From Chloroflexota bacterium (GTDB lineage Bacteria > Chloroflexota > Limnocylindria > Limnocylindrales > CSP1-4), in the NCBI GenBank assembly GCA_003165675.1, contig PMNU01000012.1:43545-79144 (forward strand): a DNA stretch of 35,600 nt, read 5' to 3'. This document shows positions 21,282-28,743 of the stretch, piece by piece; positions within the stretch are counted from its first letter, which is position 1, and each line of letters starts with the position of its first letter. The notes below the pieces were generated by a model. The model did not search any database. It saw only the letters and a list, made by a program, of their open reading frames with translations, and was not told the DNA's origin. Made by a program: the position numbers and the translations under genes.

Positions 21282-22064
21282 ATGCTACGTAATCCCTTCA
21301 CCGTGCTCGGGGTGCCTCTCGACGCGACCGCGGACGCCATCAAGGTCGCCTGGCGTCGTCTCGCTCGTCAGCACCATCCGGACGTTACGAGCGGCGATCC
21401 GGCCCTGGAACGGCGGGCGAACCGGACGATGGCCGAGATCAACGCCGCTTACCAGGAATTGCGTGACCCGGACCGGAGGCGGGCTCATCGGGAGGCGGCG
21501 GCGCGGGCTGCCAGAGGCGACGGTGCCGCCGCGGAAGGCGGCGCGGAAGGCGGCACGACAGGCGGTGGCGACGGGGGCACGGCCGCCGATCGGACACGGG
21601 GCAACGGGCCCGGCAGTTCCGGCCGGAGCACGTGGTCACATTCTGGCCGGCCGGTGACCGCCCGCATAGACACGAGCGCGTTGCTGAGGCCACGCAACTC
21701 GACGTTGCGGCCGCTGGATCGCAGTCCACTCCCCGGGTTGCCGCCGCGGCCGCGTTCCGCCGGAGGGCGCGAACCGCCCCGAGCTTCGACGCCCACCGGG
21801 CCGACGCTCCGACGCCGCGGGCCCACGCTCGAGGCCGATCTGCCGACGATCCCGCAGGCGCTGGACACGCGACTCAGGTTCGGCAAGTTCGCGGGCTTGA
21901 CTCTGGGCGACGTAGCGGCCGTCGAGCCATCGTATGTCGAGTGGATCGTCAGGACGATCGATCGAGATCCGGAGATCAGCCTCGCTGCGCGCGTGGTTCT
22001 GCGCAACCTGGGACGCGGCCCGTTCAGGCGCCCACGCCTCGACTCGTTCGTCCCCAGGGGTTGA
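21282..22064 (+). CDS. J-domain protein with C-terminal ExoX-like domain
   Basis: 260 residues. Residues 4-70 are a J-domain: PFTVLGVPLDATADAIKVAW, the DnaK-activating HPD at 32-34, then MAEINAAYQELRDPDRRRAH. It lacks the Gly/Phe and zinc-finger regions of true DnaJ. A long disordered Gly/Ala/Arg/Pro linker (about 75-190) follows. The last 62 residues start RFGKFAGLTLGDVAAVEPSY and continue VEWIVRTIDRDPE. This resembles the small FGKYKG...PxYLxWL domain found at the C-terminus of exonuclease X and in DUF3820-type proteins. A plausible role is to bring DnaK to a nucleic-acid or protein target bound by the C-terminal domain; this is inference. Confidence 0.88.
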   Translation: MLRNPFTVLGVPLDATADAIKVAWRRLARQHHPDVTSGDPALERRANRTMAEINAAYQELRDPDRRRAHREAAARAARGDGAAAEGGAEGGTTGGGDGGTAADRTRGNGPGSSGRSTWSHSGRPVTARIDTSALLRPRNSTLRPLDRSPLPGLPPRPRSAGGREPPRASTPTGPTLRRRGPTLEADLPTIPQALDTRLRFGKFAGLTLGDVAAVEPSYVEWIVRTIDRDPEISLAARVVLRNLGRGPFRRPRLDSFVPRG

Positions 22065-22150
22065 GCGCCCGCGCACCAGGCTCGCCGCGCTCCCGGCGGT
22101 CGTGCACCCGGCACGCCACGATACCCTCAGACGCCCATTGCTGAAACGGT

Positions 22151-22178
22151 CGACCCGCCCGGCATGCCGGGCGGGTCG
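22151..22178. repeat. Perfect 28-base palindrome
   Basis: The 14-base arms (left arm CGACCCGCCCGGCA) are exact reverse complements with no spacer, centred between 22164 and 22165. It is 87 bases after the J-domain gene. As RNA it would be a strong hairpin and may terminate that transcript, but no T-run follows. As DNA it could be an operator or a short mobile palindromic repeat; no second copy was seen in this window. Confidence 0.6.
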
Positions 22179-22224
22179 TCGCTGCCCTTCGTTGGGCATG
22201 AGAACTGGCCGCCGACCGAGGCCC

Positions 22225-22512
22225 ATGCTGGCCGAACTATCCTGGTTGCTCGGGTCGTGGTCGGGTCACGCGGCTTCCTCGTACGAACGCCCATTCGTCT
22301 CAAATGCGGAGGTCGCGATGGACCCTGCCCGTGTCCGATGCCCCTGGTACCTCGTGAAACGGTATCGGCGGCCATGCTTCACCCTAGACGGTGGGTCTCG
22401 GACCGCAATGACCCGTAGGATGGCGATGCCACAGTCCCTAAGTACGGCGCTTCCTGGCACCGCCGCGAGGGGCAGCCTCGCCAGCCCGAGTCTTCGACCA
22501 CGGCGCGTTTGA
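22225..22512 (+). pseudogene. Possible remnant of a lipocalin/nitrobindin-like gene
   Basis: A 95-codon frame whose first residues, MLAELSWLLGSWSGHA, resemble the start of nitrobindin/DUF1579-type beta-barrel proteins (LxxLLGxWxGxG). Those proteins are usually 150-190 residues; the frame here continues with a sequence rich in Arg, Pro and Ser that no longer looks like the family, and stops early. No ribosome-binding site is clear. It may be a decayed gene, or chance. The similarity rests on about a dozen residues. Confidence 0.22.
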
Positions 22513-22553
22513 CCTGAACCGGACGAGCCGCTCGGCGGTACCATCAGCAACGC

Positions 22554-23042
22554 ATGTACGCAGATGGACTGTCCTTCCTCGACGAAGAGCGCGATGCCTG
22601 GCGGCCCTATGAAGCCCTCCTCGAATTGACCGACGAACAGCTGGAGAGGCCGCTCGACAGCGCTCATGGCTGGAGCGGCCGGGACCTGATGGCCCACCTC
22701 TGCGTGTGGATCGAGTGGATGCTCAGGGTTACTCGCGAACTGGCCCTCGGGCCGAGCAGCCCCGCCTACGATCAGTTCCGGGCGATCGCCGGGGAATGGG
22801 GGGCTCAGGGCGATCGGCTCAATGCTCGATACCAGGCCGAGTGGGCCGCCCTTCCCATGCCCGAGGTCCGGGGCCGCTTCTCGACCCTGCCGGGTGAGCT
22901 GCGTGGCTACCTGACCGTGGTTCCCGAGACGCGCTGGCTCAAGGACCCGGACCACCTGAAGTCGCTGCTCGGGAACACGACCGAGCACTACGCCGAGCAT
23001 GAGGCCGACCTTAGGGCCGTTCTCGCCGCCGCCGGCCGCTGA
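22554..23042 (+). CDS. DinB/maleylpyruvate-isomerase-like four-helix protein (putative metal-dependent)
   Basis: 162 residues. The pattern of three widely spaced histidines of the DinB superfamily is present: H48 in the helix GWSGRDLMAHLCVWIEW, and H145/H149 in TTEHYAEHEADL. In the family these bind a divalent metal, often nickel or zinc, and many members are thiol transferases (mycothiol or bacillithiol) or maleylpyruvate isomerases. Here only the fold and metal site can be called; the substrate is unknown. It is transcribed alone, ending before a strong hairpin shared with the convergent trxA gene. Confidence 0.82.
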   Translation: MYADGLSFLDEERDAWRPYEALLELTDEQLERPLDSAHGWSGRDLMAHLCVWIEWMLRVTRELALGPSSPAYDQFRAIAGEWGAQGDRLNARYQAEWAALPMPEVRGRFSTLPGELRGYLTVVPETRWLKDPDHLKSLLGNTTEHYAEHEADLRAVLAAAGR

Positions 23043-23104
23043 GCCGCCCGCGCCGCCGCGCCGCGTGCGCCGCCGACCGCCGCGGCCGGGTTCCCAGACA
23101 TAGC

Positions 23105-23138
23105 ACGACCCCGGCCCGAGGGGGTAGGCCGGGGTCGT
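23105..23138. terminator. Bidirectional hairpin terminator between the DinB-like gene and trxA
   Basis: ACGACCCCGGCC (23105-23116) and GGCCGGGGTCGT (23127-23138) form a perfect 12-bp stem with a 10-base loop, in the convergent gap. It is the strongest hairpin in the window after the 22151 palindrome. There is no U-tract, as often in GC-rich genomes. Confidence 0.65.
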
Positions 23139-23197
23139 TGGACGGGGCCGAGGGGGAGGCCCCGCTTGGTATTCGCTCTATCGGCGGGCCCGAGGAC

Positions 23198-23542
23198 TCA
23201 ACTCGCCTTGGTCGTAGCGTACTGCGAAAGGCCGAATCTCGCTTCGAACTGCTCGGCCGGCATGGCCCCCACGACCGCCATCGGAGGCTGTCCGGGGCGG
23301 AAGAAGGCGATGGTCGGCAGGGTCATGATCTGGAGGGCCTGTGAGATGCCGGGATTCGCGTCGACGTCCATCTTGACGACGTCGATCGAGCCCGCGTACT
23401 TGTCCGCGATGCGCTCGAGCTCGGGGGCAACCATCCGGCACGGACCGCACCAGGATGCCCAGAAGTCGACGATTATCGGCCGCTCCGAGTTGAGGACGAC
23501 CTGCTCGAAGGTCTCGTCCGTTACTGCTTTCACTTCGGCCAC
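23198..23542 (-). CDS. trxA: Thioredoxin
   Basis: 114 residues from GTG 23542, with AAGGA about 10 bases upstream. The redox motif W31-C32-G33-P34-C35 sits in VDFWASWCGPCRMVAPELER and the cis-proline P76 in QIMTLPTIAFF. It is a cytosolic disulfide reductase of normal length, reduced by thioredoxin reductase (not in this window). It lies 46 bases downstream of an ArsR-type regulator gene on the same strand, so it is probably the second gene of that operon and under its control. No signal peptide. Confidence 0.95.
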   Translation of the reverse strand: MAEVKAVTDETFEQVVLNSERPIIVDFWASWCGPCRMVAPELERIADKYAGSIDVVKMDVDANPGISQALQIMTLPTIAFFRPGQPPMAVVGAMPAEQFEARFGLSQYATTKAS

Positions 23543-23588
23543 CTGACGATGGTCCTTTCTACCTGACGGTCTTGGCCGGCATCGAAAC

Positions 23589-23882
23589 TCAGCCGGCGAT
23601 TGACTGGAGCAGCCTGCACGCTTCGAGGATCCGAGGATTCGCGAGGCGATAGTAGATCGCGTTGCCCTCCCGACGGGTCAGGACGAGGCCCGAATTCCGC
23701 AGGACGGCCAGGTGCTGGCTCATGTTCGGCACGTGGCATCCGACCCGGTCGGACAGTTCGCGTACTGAAAGCTCTCCATCGGCGAGGGACTGGAGGACGC
23801 ACAGGCGTTTCGGGTCGGCAAGAGCTCTCGCCACTGCCGCGCTCCGCTGCCTCGCGGTCTCCAGATCGCCTACATCGAGCAT
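23589..23882 (-). CDS. ArsR/SmtB-family winged-helix regulator
   Basis: 97 residues from ATG 23882. Winged-helix layout: ALADPKRLCVLQSLADGELS (helices 1-2), recognition helix in VGCHVPNMSQHLAVLRNSGL, and the wing VLTRREGNAIYYRLAN. The classical arsenic motif ELCVCDL is absent (ELSVREL here), but cysteines C28, C49 and C89 remain. These could bind a metal or sense thiol/persulfide state, and linkage to thioredoxin favours a redox role; this is inference. The frame extends to a TTG at 23909, but the promoter -10 box falls inside that extension, six bases before ATG 23882, so the message is probably leaderless. Confidence 0.88.
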   Translation of the reverse strand: MLDVGDLETARQRSAAVARALADPKRLCVLQSLADGELSVRELSDRVGCHVPNMSQHLAVLRNSGLVLTRREGNAIYYRLANPRILEACRLLQSIAG

Positions 23883-23888
23883 GTGAGG

Positions 23889-23917
23889 AATATACAACAG
23901 CTTGCGCAAAGACGCAA
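23889..23917 (-). promoter_or_regulatory. Promoter of arsR-trxA with internal palindrome
   Basis: On the minus strand: -35 TTGCGT (23917-23912), a 17-base spacer, and -10 TATATT (23894-23889), then six bases to ATG. The spacer contains the 8-base palindrome TTGCGCAA, a good position for autorepression by the ArsR-type product. It is the best sigma-70-like promoter in the window. Confidence 0.65.
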
Positions 23918-23964
23918 TGATCGGGCCACCGCCAGCGCCGGACGGGCGACAAGCTGTCCTGGGA

Positions 23965-26286
23965 TCAGTGCGTGGCGGCCCCGAACCAGGTGCCCTGAGT
24001 CCCTATGAAGAGGACGCCGTTCCTTAGGAGCACGGGCGTGACGTCGTGCGGGAGGGCGGGGGCGTCGCCGACGAGGCGGAGGTCGGTCCAGTGACGACCA
24101 TCGAGCGATGTCCAGTAAGCAGGAACCTGGCTCTGCTGCGTCGTGCCGTAGGCGAGGATTCGATTGCCGTCGCCGGTGAGGCTACCGAGGGCAGTGCCGT
24201 CGCCCTCGCCTCCGGACCAGTAGCCAAGGGGATCGTCGCGGTTGCTCCAGGTCTTCCCGTCGGCAGAGCCGACGAATCCAACGGTCCCCGGGGTTGCCAT
24301 TGGACGAGTCAGCGCGACGAAGCCCTGACTTCCAGCCGCCATGTTCAACAGGCAGTCACCGCCCGAGGCGGCGTGCCAGTGCTGACCGTCCGTCGACCAC
24401 CAGGAGGTGCCCGCCGGAGGCGCCGCCGCCGTCTTGTCGGACATGGGAGCGCATCCGCTGACGAGGTAGGTCGTGGCCGAGGCGGCGATCGGACCCAACT
24501 CTACGCCGGACCCTTGCGCCGGATCGACGATCTGCCACGTAGAGCAATCAGTGGTGTAGGCGACCCTGGCGTCGGCCGTGAGCGCGATGGCGCCGCCCGC
24601 ATTGCCGGCTATCGATTCCGTGTTCATCTGCAGGGGCGGCGCGGCGCTCGGCTGCCACGTCAGGCCGTCGCTCGACCGCCAGACCGAAGTGTTGCCGGCT
24701 GCGTCTCCGGCGGCCACCAGGATCTGGTCGCGGCAGGACGCCGCCGTGAGTCGCGTGGCGTTGCCGAAAGTCGCCGACGGCAGCGGAGTCCAGCTCTCCC
24801 CGTCGCGAGAAACCCAGGCAACGGGCGTGGCGCTCGAGACGTCCGCATCGGCCATCGCCAGGTACCCGCCGGGCCATGCCGCGAAGCTCGTGGCGCCCAC
24901 CGGGCCGCGGCTGAGCGGGCGAACAGTCAACCCCGTCCAGGTTGCGGTCGTGGTGGGCGGGAACGTGCCCGGCAACGAGGGCAGGGGCGTCGGCGCGACG
25001 CTCGGGGAGGCCGCCATCGGTCCGGTGCCGGCGGCTCCGTACCAGACTCCGGCCTCCGAAACGCGAAGCACGCCGCCCGGCAGCACGAAGAAGTCGGTAT
25101 CGCCGAGGACGCCGTCGGCGGCTCCGGGGTCGCCCGCGATGGTCAGACTCTGCCAGTCCGCGCCGTCGGTGGAGCTCCACAGGCCGAACGGGGGCTTCCC
25201 ATCGGCCGAGCCCATGACGACGATGCGATTCCCGTCCGACGCCGCCTGGCCTAGGGTCGGTGGGAAGACCGTAGTGGCGGGCGCCATCTGCCAGGTTGCG
25301 CCGTCGGGACTGGAGGCCCATCTATCGGTCACCACGCCGGGCTGGAACTGCGCCTCGAGCGACGCGGCGGCACCCACTGAGCCGCCGTAGATCAGGCTCG
25401 GGGATGCCGGGAGCGACTCGGCCGTCCAGTTCTTGCCGTCGGTCGACCACCACGCAGCCCCGGTGGTTGCGGCCACCGAATCCTTCGGGGAGAGCGCACC
25501 GTACGCCAGAAAGCCTCCGTCCATGACGGTGACGCCGGTGGGAGTGATCGAAGCGTCAGGGCCTTTCGGCAGGCTGACCTGGGTCCAGGTCCCGCAGTCG
25601 CTCGTGAACCACAGCGACGTCGAGCCCCACATGCCTCCCAGGACGACGGCCGCACCGGCGTCAGTTCCCGCCAGCCTGGGTGGATAGCTCGTGAAGCTGT
25701 CGGCGAGAGTCTGCGTCCGGGTCCACGAGCTACCGTCGACGGAAAAGTACGCGAGCGCGTTCGCCGACCCGTTGACGATCGCCACGACGCCGGATCCGCA
25801 TGGCGCGGCCTGGCCGTCGAATCCGTCGGCGGGGAACGTCCCATCCGGCACAGGCTGCCAGGACATGGCGTCGGTCGACGTCCAGCCGCCGAACGTTCCG
25901 GCCTGGCCGTCCACGTCCCGGCTGTAGCCGACGGCCACGTAACCGCCCTTCCAGGCGACGACGCTGGGGCTCGATGTAGTGGCCTTGCCGAATGGTGCGC
26001 TGGAGACGCGTTTGAAATCGATCGAGGTCCAGGCCTGGCTCGATCCCGAAGGCGTCGCGGTGTCTATCGCCGTCTCCATCGCCGTGTTTGTCGCCACGGG
26101 GGTCGCCGTGGCGAGGCCGACGGACGCCCCTGGCGATGCCGTCGGCTCGGGATTGTTGGGGGCCTGGATCGCCGCAAGCAGGAGATTGGCGCAGATCATC
26201 GCCGCCGCCAACGCGACGACGGCTCCGACCATGAGGGCCAGTTGCTTGCTGGACGAGTCTCTCTGGAACCGTGTCGAGCCGGCCAT
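23965..26286 (-). CDS. Membrane-anchored protein with two tandem six-Asp-box propellers
   Basis: 773 residues from ATG 26286, with GGGGG about six bases upstream. One helix (about 15-38) anchors it; a Thr/Ala/Pro linker follows. The rest carries twelve Asp-box motifs of the S-x-D-G-x-x-W type, as in sialidase/BNR propellers. They fall into two halves, 85-419 and 446-773, with matching order. The third box has DC in both (TSDCGTW, TTDCSTW), the fourth is WWSTDGKNW and WWSTDGQHW. Both halves end alike (GVLRVSEAGVWYGAA, GVLFIGTQGTWFGAA). This is a duplicated propeller. No sialidase active-site set (Arg triad) is evident, so binding or scaffolding is more likely than catalysis. It is transcribed divergently from the 26444 gene. 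Confidence 0.85.
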   Translation of the reverse strand: MAGSTRFQRDSSSKQLALMVGAVVALAAAMICANLLLAAIQAPNNPEPTASPGASVGLATATPVATNTAMETAIDTATPSGSSQAWTSIDFKRVSSAPFGKATTSSPSVVAWKGGYVAVGYSRDVDGQAGTFGGWTSTDAMSWQPVPDGTFPADGFDGQAAPCGSGVVAIVNGSANALAYFSVDGSSWTRTQTLADSFTSYPPRLAGTDAGAAVVLGGMWGSTSLWFTSDCGTWTQVSLPKGPDASITPTGVTVMDGGFLAYGALSPKDSVAATTGAAWWSTDGKNWTAESLPASPSLIYGGSVGAAASLEAQFQPGVVTDRWASSPDGATWQMAPATTVFPPTLGQAASDGNRIVVMGSADGKPPFGLWSSTDGADWQSLTIAGDPGAADGVLGDTDFFVLPGGVLRVSEAGVWYGAAGTGPMAASPSVAPTPLPSLPGTFPPTTTATWTGLTVRPLSRGPVGATSFAAWPGGYLAMADADVSSATPVAWVSRDGESWTPLPSATFGNATRLTAASCRDQILVAAGDAAGNTSVWRSSDGLTWQPSAAPPLQMNTESIAGNAGGAIALTADARVAYTTDCSTWQIVDPAQGSGVELGPIAASATTYLVSGCAPMSDKTAAAPPAGTSWWSTDGQHWHAASGGDCLLNMAAGSQGFVALTRPMATPGTVGFVGSADGKTWSNRDDPLGYWSGGEGDGTALGSLTGDGNRILAYGTTQQSQVPAYWTSLDGRHWTDLRLVGDAPALPHDVTPVLLRNGVLFIGTQGTWFGAATH

Positions 26287-26353
26287 TCGAGTCCCCCTTG
26301 CCTGACGTAACGCCGCGTCGATGCTTGTCCGTGCCGCTGAGACGGTTCGTCCC

Positions 26354-26359
26354 ATTATG
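26354..26359 (-). promoter_or_regulatory. Possible -10 box for the Asp-box gene
   Basis: On the minus strand this reads CATAAT (five of six to TATAAT), about 68 bases before the start codon. No -35 match was seen. Confidence 0.35.
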
Positions 26360-26443
26360 TGGTGGCGCGGCCGATCCGCTCGGTGTCGCTGCGCCCGCTC
26401 AGTTCGTCCCGCCGCTTCGTCCACTTGAGGCTACGATGACGGC

Positions 26444-28237
26444 ATGGATGACGGCGGCGCGTTCAGCGGCGGCCCCGGCGGGATCGGCGGCGGTCTGGGG
26501 GGTCAGCTCGGAGCCGCTGGCGGCGACATGCGCGATCCTAGGAACGCGGGCATGGCCGGCGGCCTAGGCCCGGGCCAGCTGCAGGGCCTCGCCAGCGCCC
26601 TGGGCCTTGGCGGATCGCAGGGCCTCGGCGGAGTGGTTGGCCACGATGCCCGTGACCCGCGCGGAATGCGAATAGGGGGCCGCGACTCCCGCGACGTCCG
26701 CACGCAAACGGGCCACGACGCCCGCGATGGCGGCGGGGGCGGGAAACTCGAGACGATCCAGATCCACGGCCAGGGCCGGCTGGCCGGACCCAAGGCGGCG
26801 TCTGAGCCGGCGACCGTCAGCATCGATTCGACCGGTCTGACTCTGGAGATCGGCACCGGGCGCCCCGTCCGCGCCGGCTTCCGCGACCTCAGCATGATTG
26901 CAATTCAGCAGTCCACCGCGCTCCTGGTTCTCGGCGACGGCCCAGACTCGATGCGGTTCATCCTCGAGAGGTTCGCCGATCGGCTCGGACCGATGGTTCG
27001 GCTGCTGCGGGAGCTTCGACTGAAGCAGCGCCTGACCGATGGGCTGGTCAGGGTCCCCGACGATCCGGCCGAGCTGGTGGAGTTTGCCTGGACGCCGACG
27101 ACCGCCCCGCTGGGCCCAGGCCCCGACGGGCCCGCGGCCGCCGCCATAGGAGTGGGCCAGCTCGTCGTTCATCCGTGGGGCTTCGTCGTTTGCCCGCTCG
27201 ACGAGCGCGCGACGTGGATCCACTACCGGCGCGCCTCGATCGCGACCGTCACGACGCCGAGTCCCGGCGACGTGGTCGTGGAGGGCGAGCCCGGTACCCT
27301 GACCCTGCGCGGCCTGGGGGCTGCGTCCACGCGCGTGCACGACACGCTCACGAAGCTGCGCGACGGTGCGTTCGCCGACGCCGCCGGCTTCGTGGAGCAG
27401 CTGATGCCCGACGCGCCGTTCGGAGTTCGGCAGAAGGCCTCGGACCAGCTCGTCGACGGCCGACCGACGCGGCCCGACGTCTTTGGCGATGCTGGCTGGC
27501 CGGTTGTGGAGACGGCCGTCCTGGGCGAGCCTAAGTTCGCCGCGAGCTACCAGTCGTTGTGTGCCGCGGCCGGCACAGCCGCGCCCCGGTGGGTCGCCAT
27601 GTCGCCGATCGACCCGGGCGGTACTGAGCCCAAGATCTGGTTCCTGATCGCCATGCCGGGCAACCTCGTTGCGCTTGAGCTGGTCACGGCCGGCGCACAT
27701 GCCACGTACTTCTATCGGGTCATGCCTCGGGCGCAGTACAAGGGAGAGCCGCCCGAGAAGCTCGGCGTCGCCGGCGAGCAGGCCGTCCGCGACATCAGCG
27801 AGGCGCTCGTCGACTGCCGCTTCCTGCGCGAACCGATGGCGCTGCCGGCCGACCAGCTGAGGCTGCCGGAGTACCTCCGCTACCGGCTTGCCCTTGCCGT
27901 GCTGCCGAGCCTGGCCTGGGCGAGGAGCCGGTTCGTCGCCCGAATCGTGCATCGCAGCCCGGCCGCCTGGTCGTCGGCCGTGGCGGACCTGATCCACTGG
28001 CATTCGACCGCGGGGGACGAAGGCGCCGAGTGGCCCGGCCGCGCTGCCCAGGAAGCGGCCATATGCGCGGCCGGCGGTGACGGCGGCGAGAACGATTCGG
28101 ACGCCGGTGGCGACGACGACTCGGGCTCGGCCGACGATGGTCGCGCCGAGAGCGCCCAGGGCGCCGCGGCCGACGATTCGGGCGGCGCAGGCGGCGCGGC
28201 AAGCGAGACGAGCAAGCCTTCGGGCACTTCAGGCTAG
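26444..28237 (+). CDS. Hypothetical protein, Gly-rich N-terminus and acidic tail, possible PH-like modules
   Basis: 597 residues, no signal peptide or transmembrane helix. Residues 1-100 are Gly-rich with repeats of an RDPR/HDARD type (MRDPR, HDARDPR, RDSRD, HDARD). Two beta-rich modules follow, about 122-195 (TVSIDSTGLTLEIG through FRDLSMIAIQ to an amphipathic helix) and 238-320 (GQLVVHPWGFVVCPLDER through TLTLRGLG). Both read like small PH-type folds ending in a helix; this is inference. A third region (about 340-520) is unrecognised. The tail (545-597) is low-complexity Asp/Gly/Ser/Ala. The zinc-ribbon gene downstream starts 10 bases after the stop, so they probably form one operon. Starts at ATG 26444, GAGG 13 bases upstream. 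Confidence 0.78.
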   Translation: MDDGGAFSGGPGGIGGGLGGQLGAAGGDMRDPRNAGMAGGLGPGQLQGLASALGLGGSQGLGGVVGHDARDPRGMRIGGRDSRDVRTQTGHDARDGGGGGKLETIQIHGQGRLAGPKAASEPATVSIDSTGLTLEIGTGRPVRAGFRDLSMIAIQQSTALLVLGDGPDSMRFILERFADRLGPMVRLLRELRLKQRLTDGLVRVPDDPAELVEFAWTPTTAPLGPGPDGPAAAAIGVGQLVVHPWGFVVCPLDERATWIHYRRASIATVTTPSPGDVVVEGEPGTLTLRGLGAASTRVHDTLTKLRDGAFADAAGFVEQLMPDAPFGVRQKASDQLVDGRPTRPDVFGDAGWPVVETAVLGEPKFAASYQSLCAAAGTAAPRWVAMSPIDPGGTEPKIWFLIAMPGNLVALELVTAGAHATYFYRVMPRAQYKGEPPEKLGVAGEQAVRDISEALVDCRFLREPMALPADQLRLPEYLRYRLALAVLPSLAWARSRFVARIVHRSPAAWSSAVADLIHWHSTAGDEGAEWPGRAAQEAAICAAGGDGGENDSDAGGDDDSGSADDGRAESAQGAAADDSGGAGGAASETSKPSGTSG

Positions 28238-28247
28238 AGGAGCGACG

Positions 28248-28697
28248 ATGCCGACTTTCAAGCACCCGTGCCCGTACTGCGACAAGTTCATCGACAGGGC
28301 CGTGGCCGCGTGCCCGTACTGCGGCCAGGTGGACCCGTTCTCGCCCAAGCGCTGTCAGAACTGCCAGAAGATCGTCGAGGATCCGGCCTGGACGGTCTGT
28401 CCGACGTGCGGGCAGTCCCTGATAGCGCCCCCTCCTGGCACAGTTTCCCCGGCTGGAACCGCGGCGGGTTCGGGGGCCCCTACCGCGGCCGCACCTGTGC
28501 AGGCTCAGGTTCCGGCGGCGGCCGGCTCCGGTGTTGCGGCGTCCGCCCAGCCGGCCCCTCCGCCCCAAACGCGCCCGCCCCTCAATCCGGACGCCGCTGC
28601 TCCTGTCCTCAAGTCGGCGGGCCCGTGCTCAGGCTGTGGCGCGCCGCTGCCTGCCGGTGCCCGCTTCTGCACGATCTGCGGGACTGTAGCGGGGTAG
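28248..28697 (+). CDS. Zinc-ribbon protein with multiple CxxC pairs
   Basis: 149 residues from ATG 28248 with GAGGAG six bases upstream. The N-terminal 60 residues hold two four-cysteine ribbons: C8/C11 with C22/C25, and C36/C39 with C51/C54. A disordered Pro/Ala/Gln linker (about 60-120) leads to a third ribbon, C127/C130 and C141/C144 (CSGCGAPLPAGARFCTICG). These are double-zinc-ribbon folds that typically mediate protein or nucleic-acid contacts. The gene follows the 597-residue protein by 10 bases, so the two products may act together. The C-terminal ribbon resembles those of the convergent 206-residue protein. Confidence 0.85.
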   Translation: MPTFKHPCPYCDKFIDRAVAACPYCGQVDPFSPKRCQNCQKIVEDPAWTVCPTCGQSLIAPPPGTVSPAGTAAGSGAPTAAAPVQAQVPAAAGSGVAASAQPAPPPQTRPPLNPDAAAPVLKSAGPCSGCGAPLPAGARFCTICGTVAG

Positions 28698-28705
28698 TTA
28701 GGCGC

Positions 28706-28725
28706 GGTCCTTGTCTCTGGGGACC
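28706..28725. terminator. Weak hairpin between convergent zinc-ribbon genes
   Basis: GGTCC (28706-28710) and GGACC (28721-28725) with a 10-base loop, in a 46-base convergent gap. The stem is short and has no T-run. Confidence 0.25.
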
Positions 28726-28743
28726 TAGCCGCCCCCGCCGGCG

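Larger units (their letters stand above)
22065..22553. other. Gene-poor region between the J-domain and DinB-like genes
   Basis: 489 bases without a convincing complete gene. It contains a perfect 28-base palindrome at 22151-22178 and a possible gene relic at 22225-22512. Near its end, TACCAT about 9 bases before the ATG at 22554 may be the -10 box of the DinB-like gene. Base composition is less extreme than in the flanking genes. Confidence 0.5.

Noticed and set aside
24046-25254. Plus-strand 402-codon frame
   Set aside because: Shadow of the Asp-box protein, which shows twelve regular motifs on the minus strand.
26564-28003. Minus-strand 479-codon frame
   Set aside because: Antisense to the 597-residue protein; the plus frame has the coherent domain-like pattern and the coupled downstream zinc-ribbon gene.
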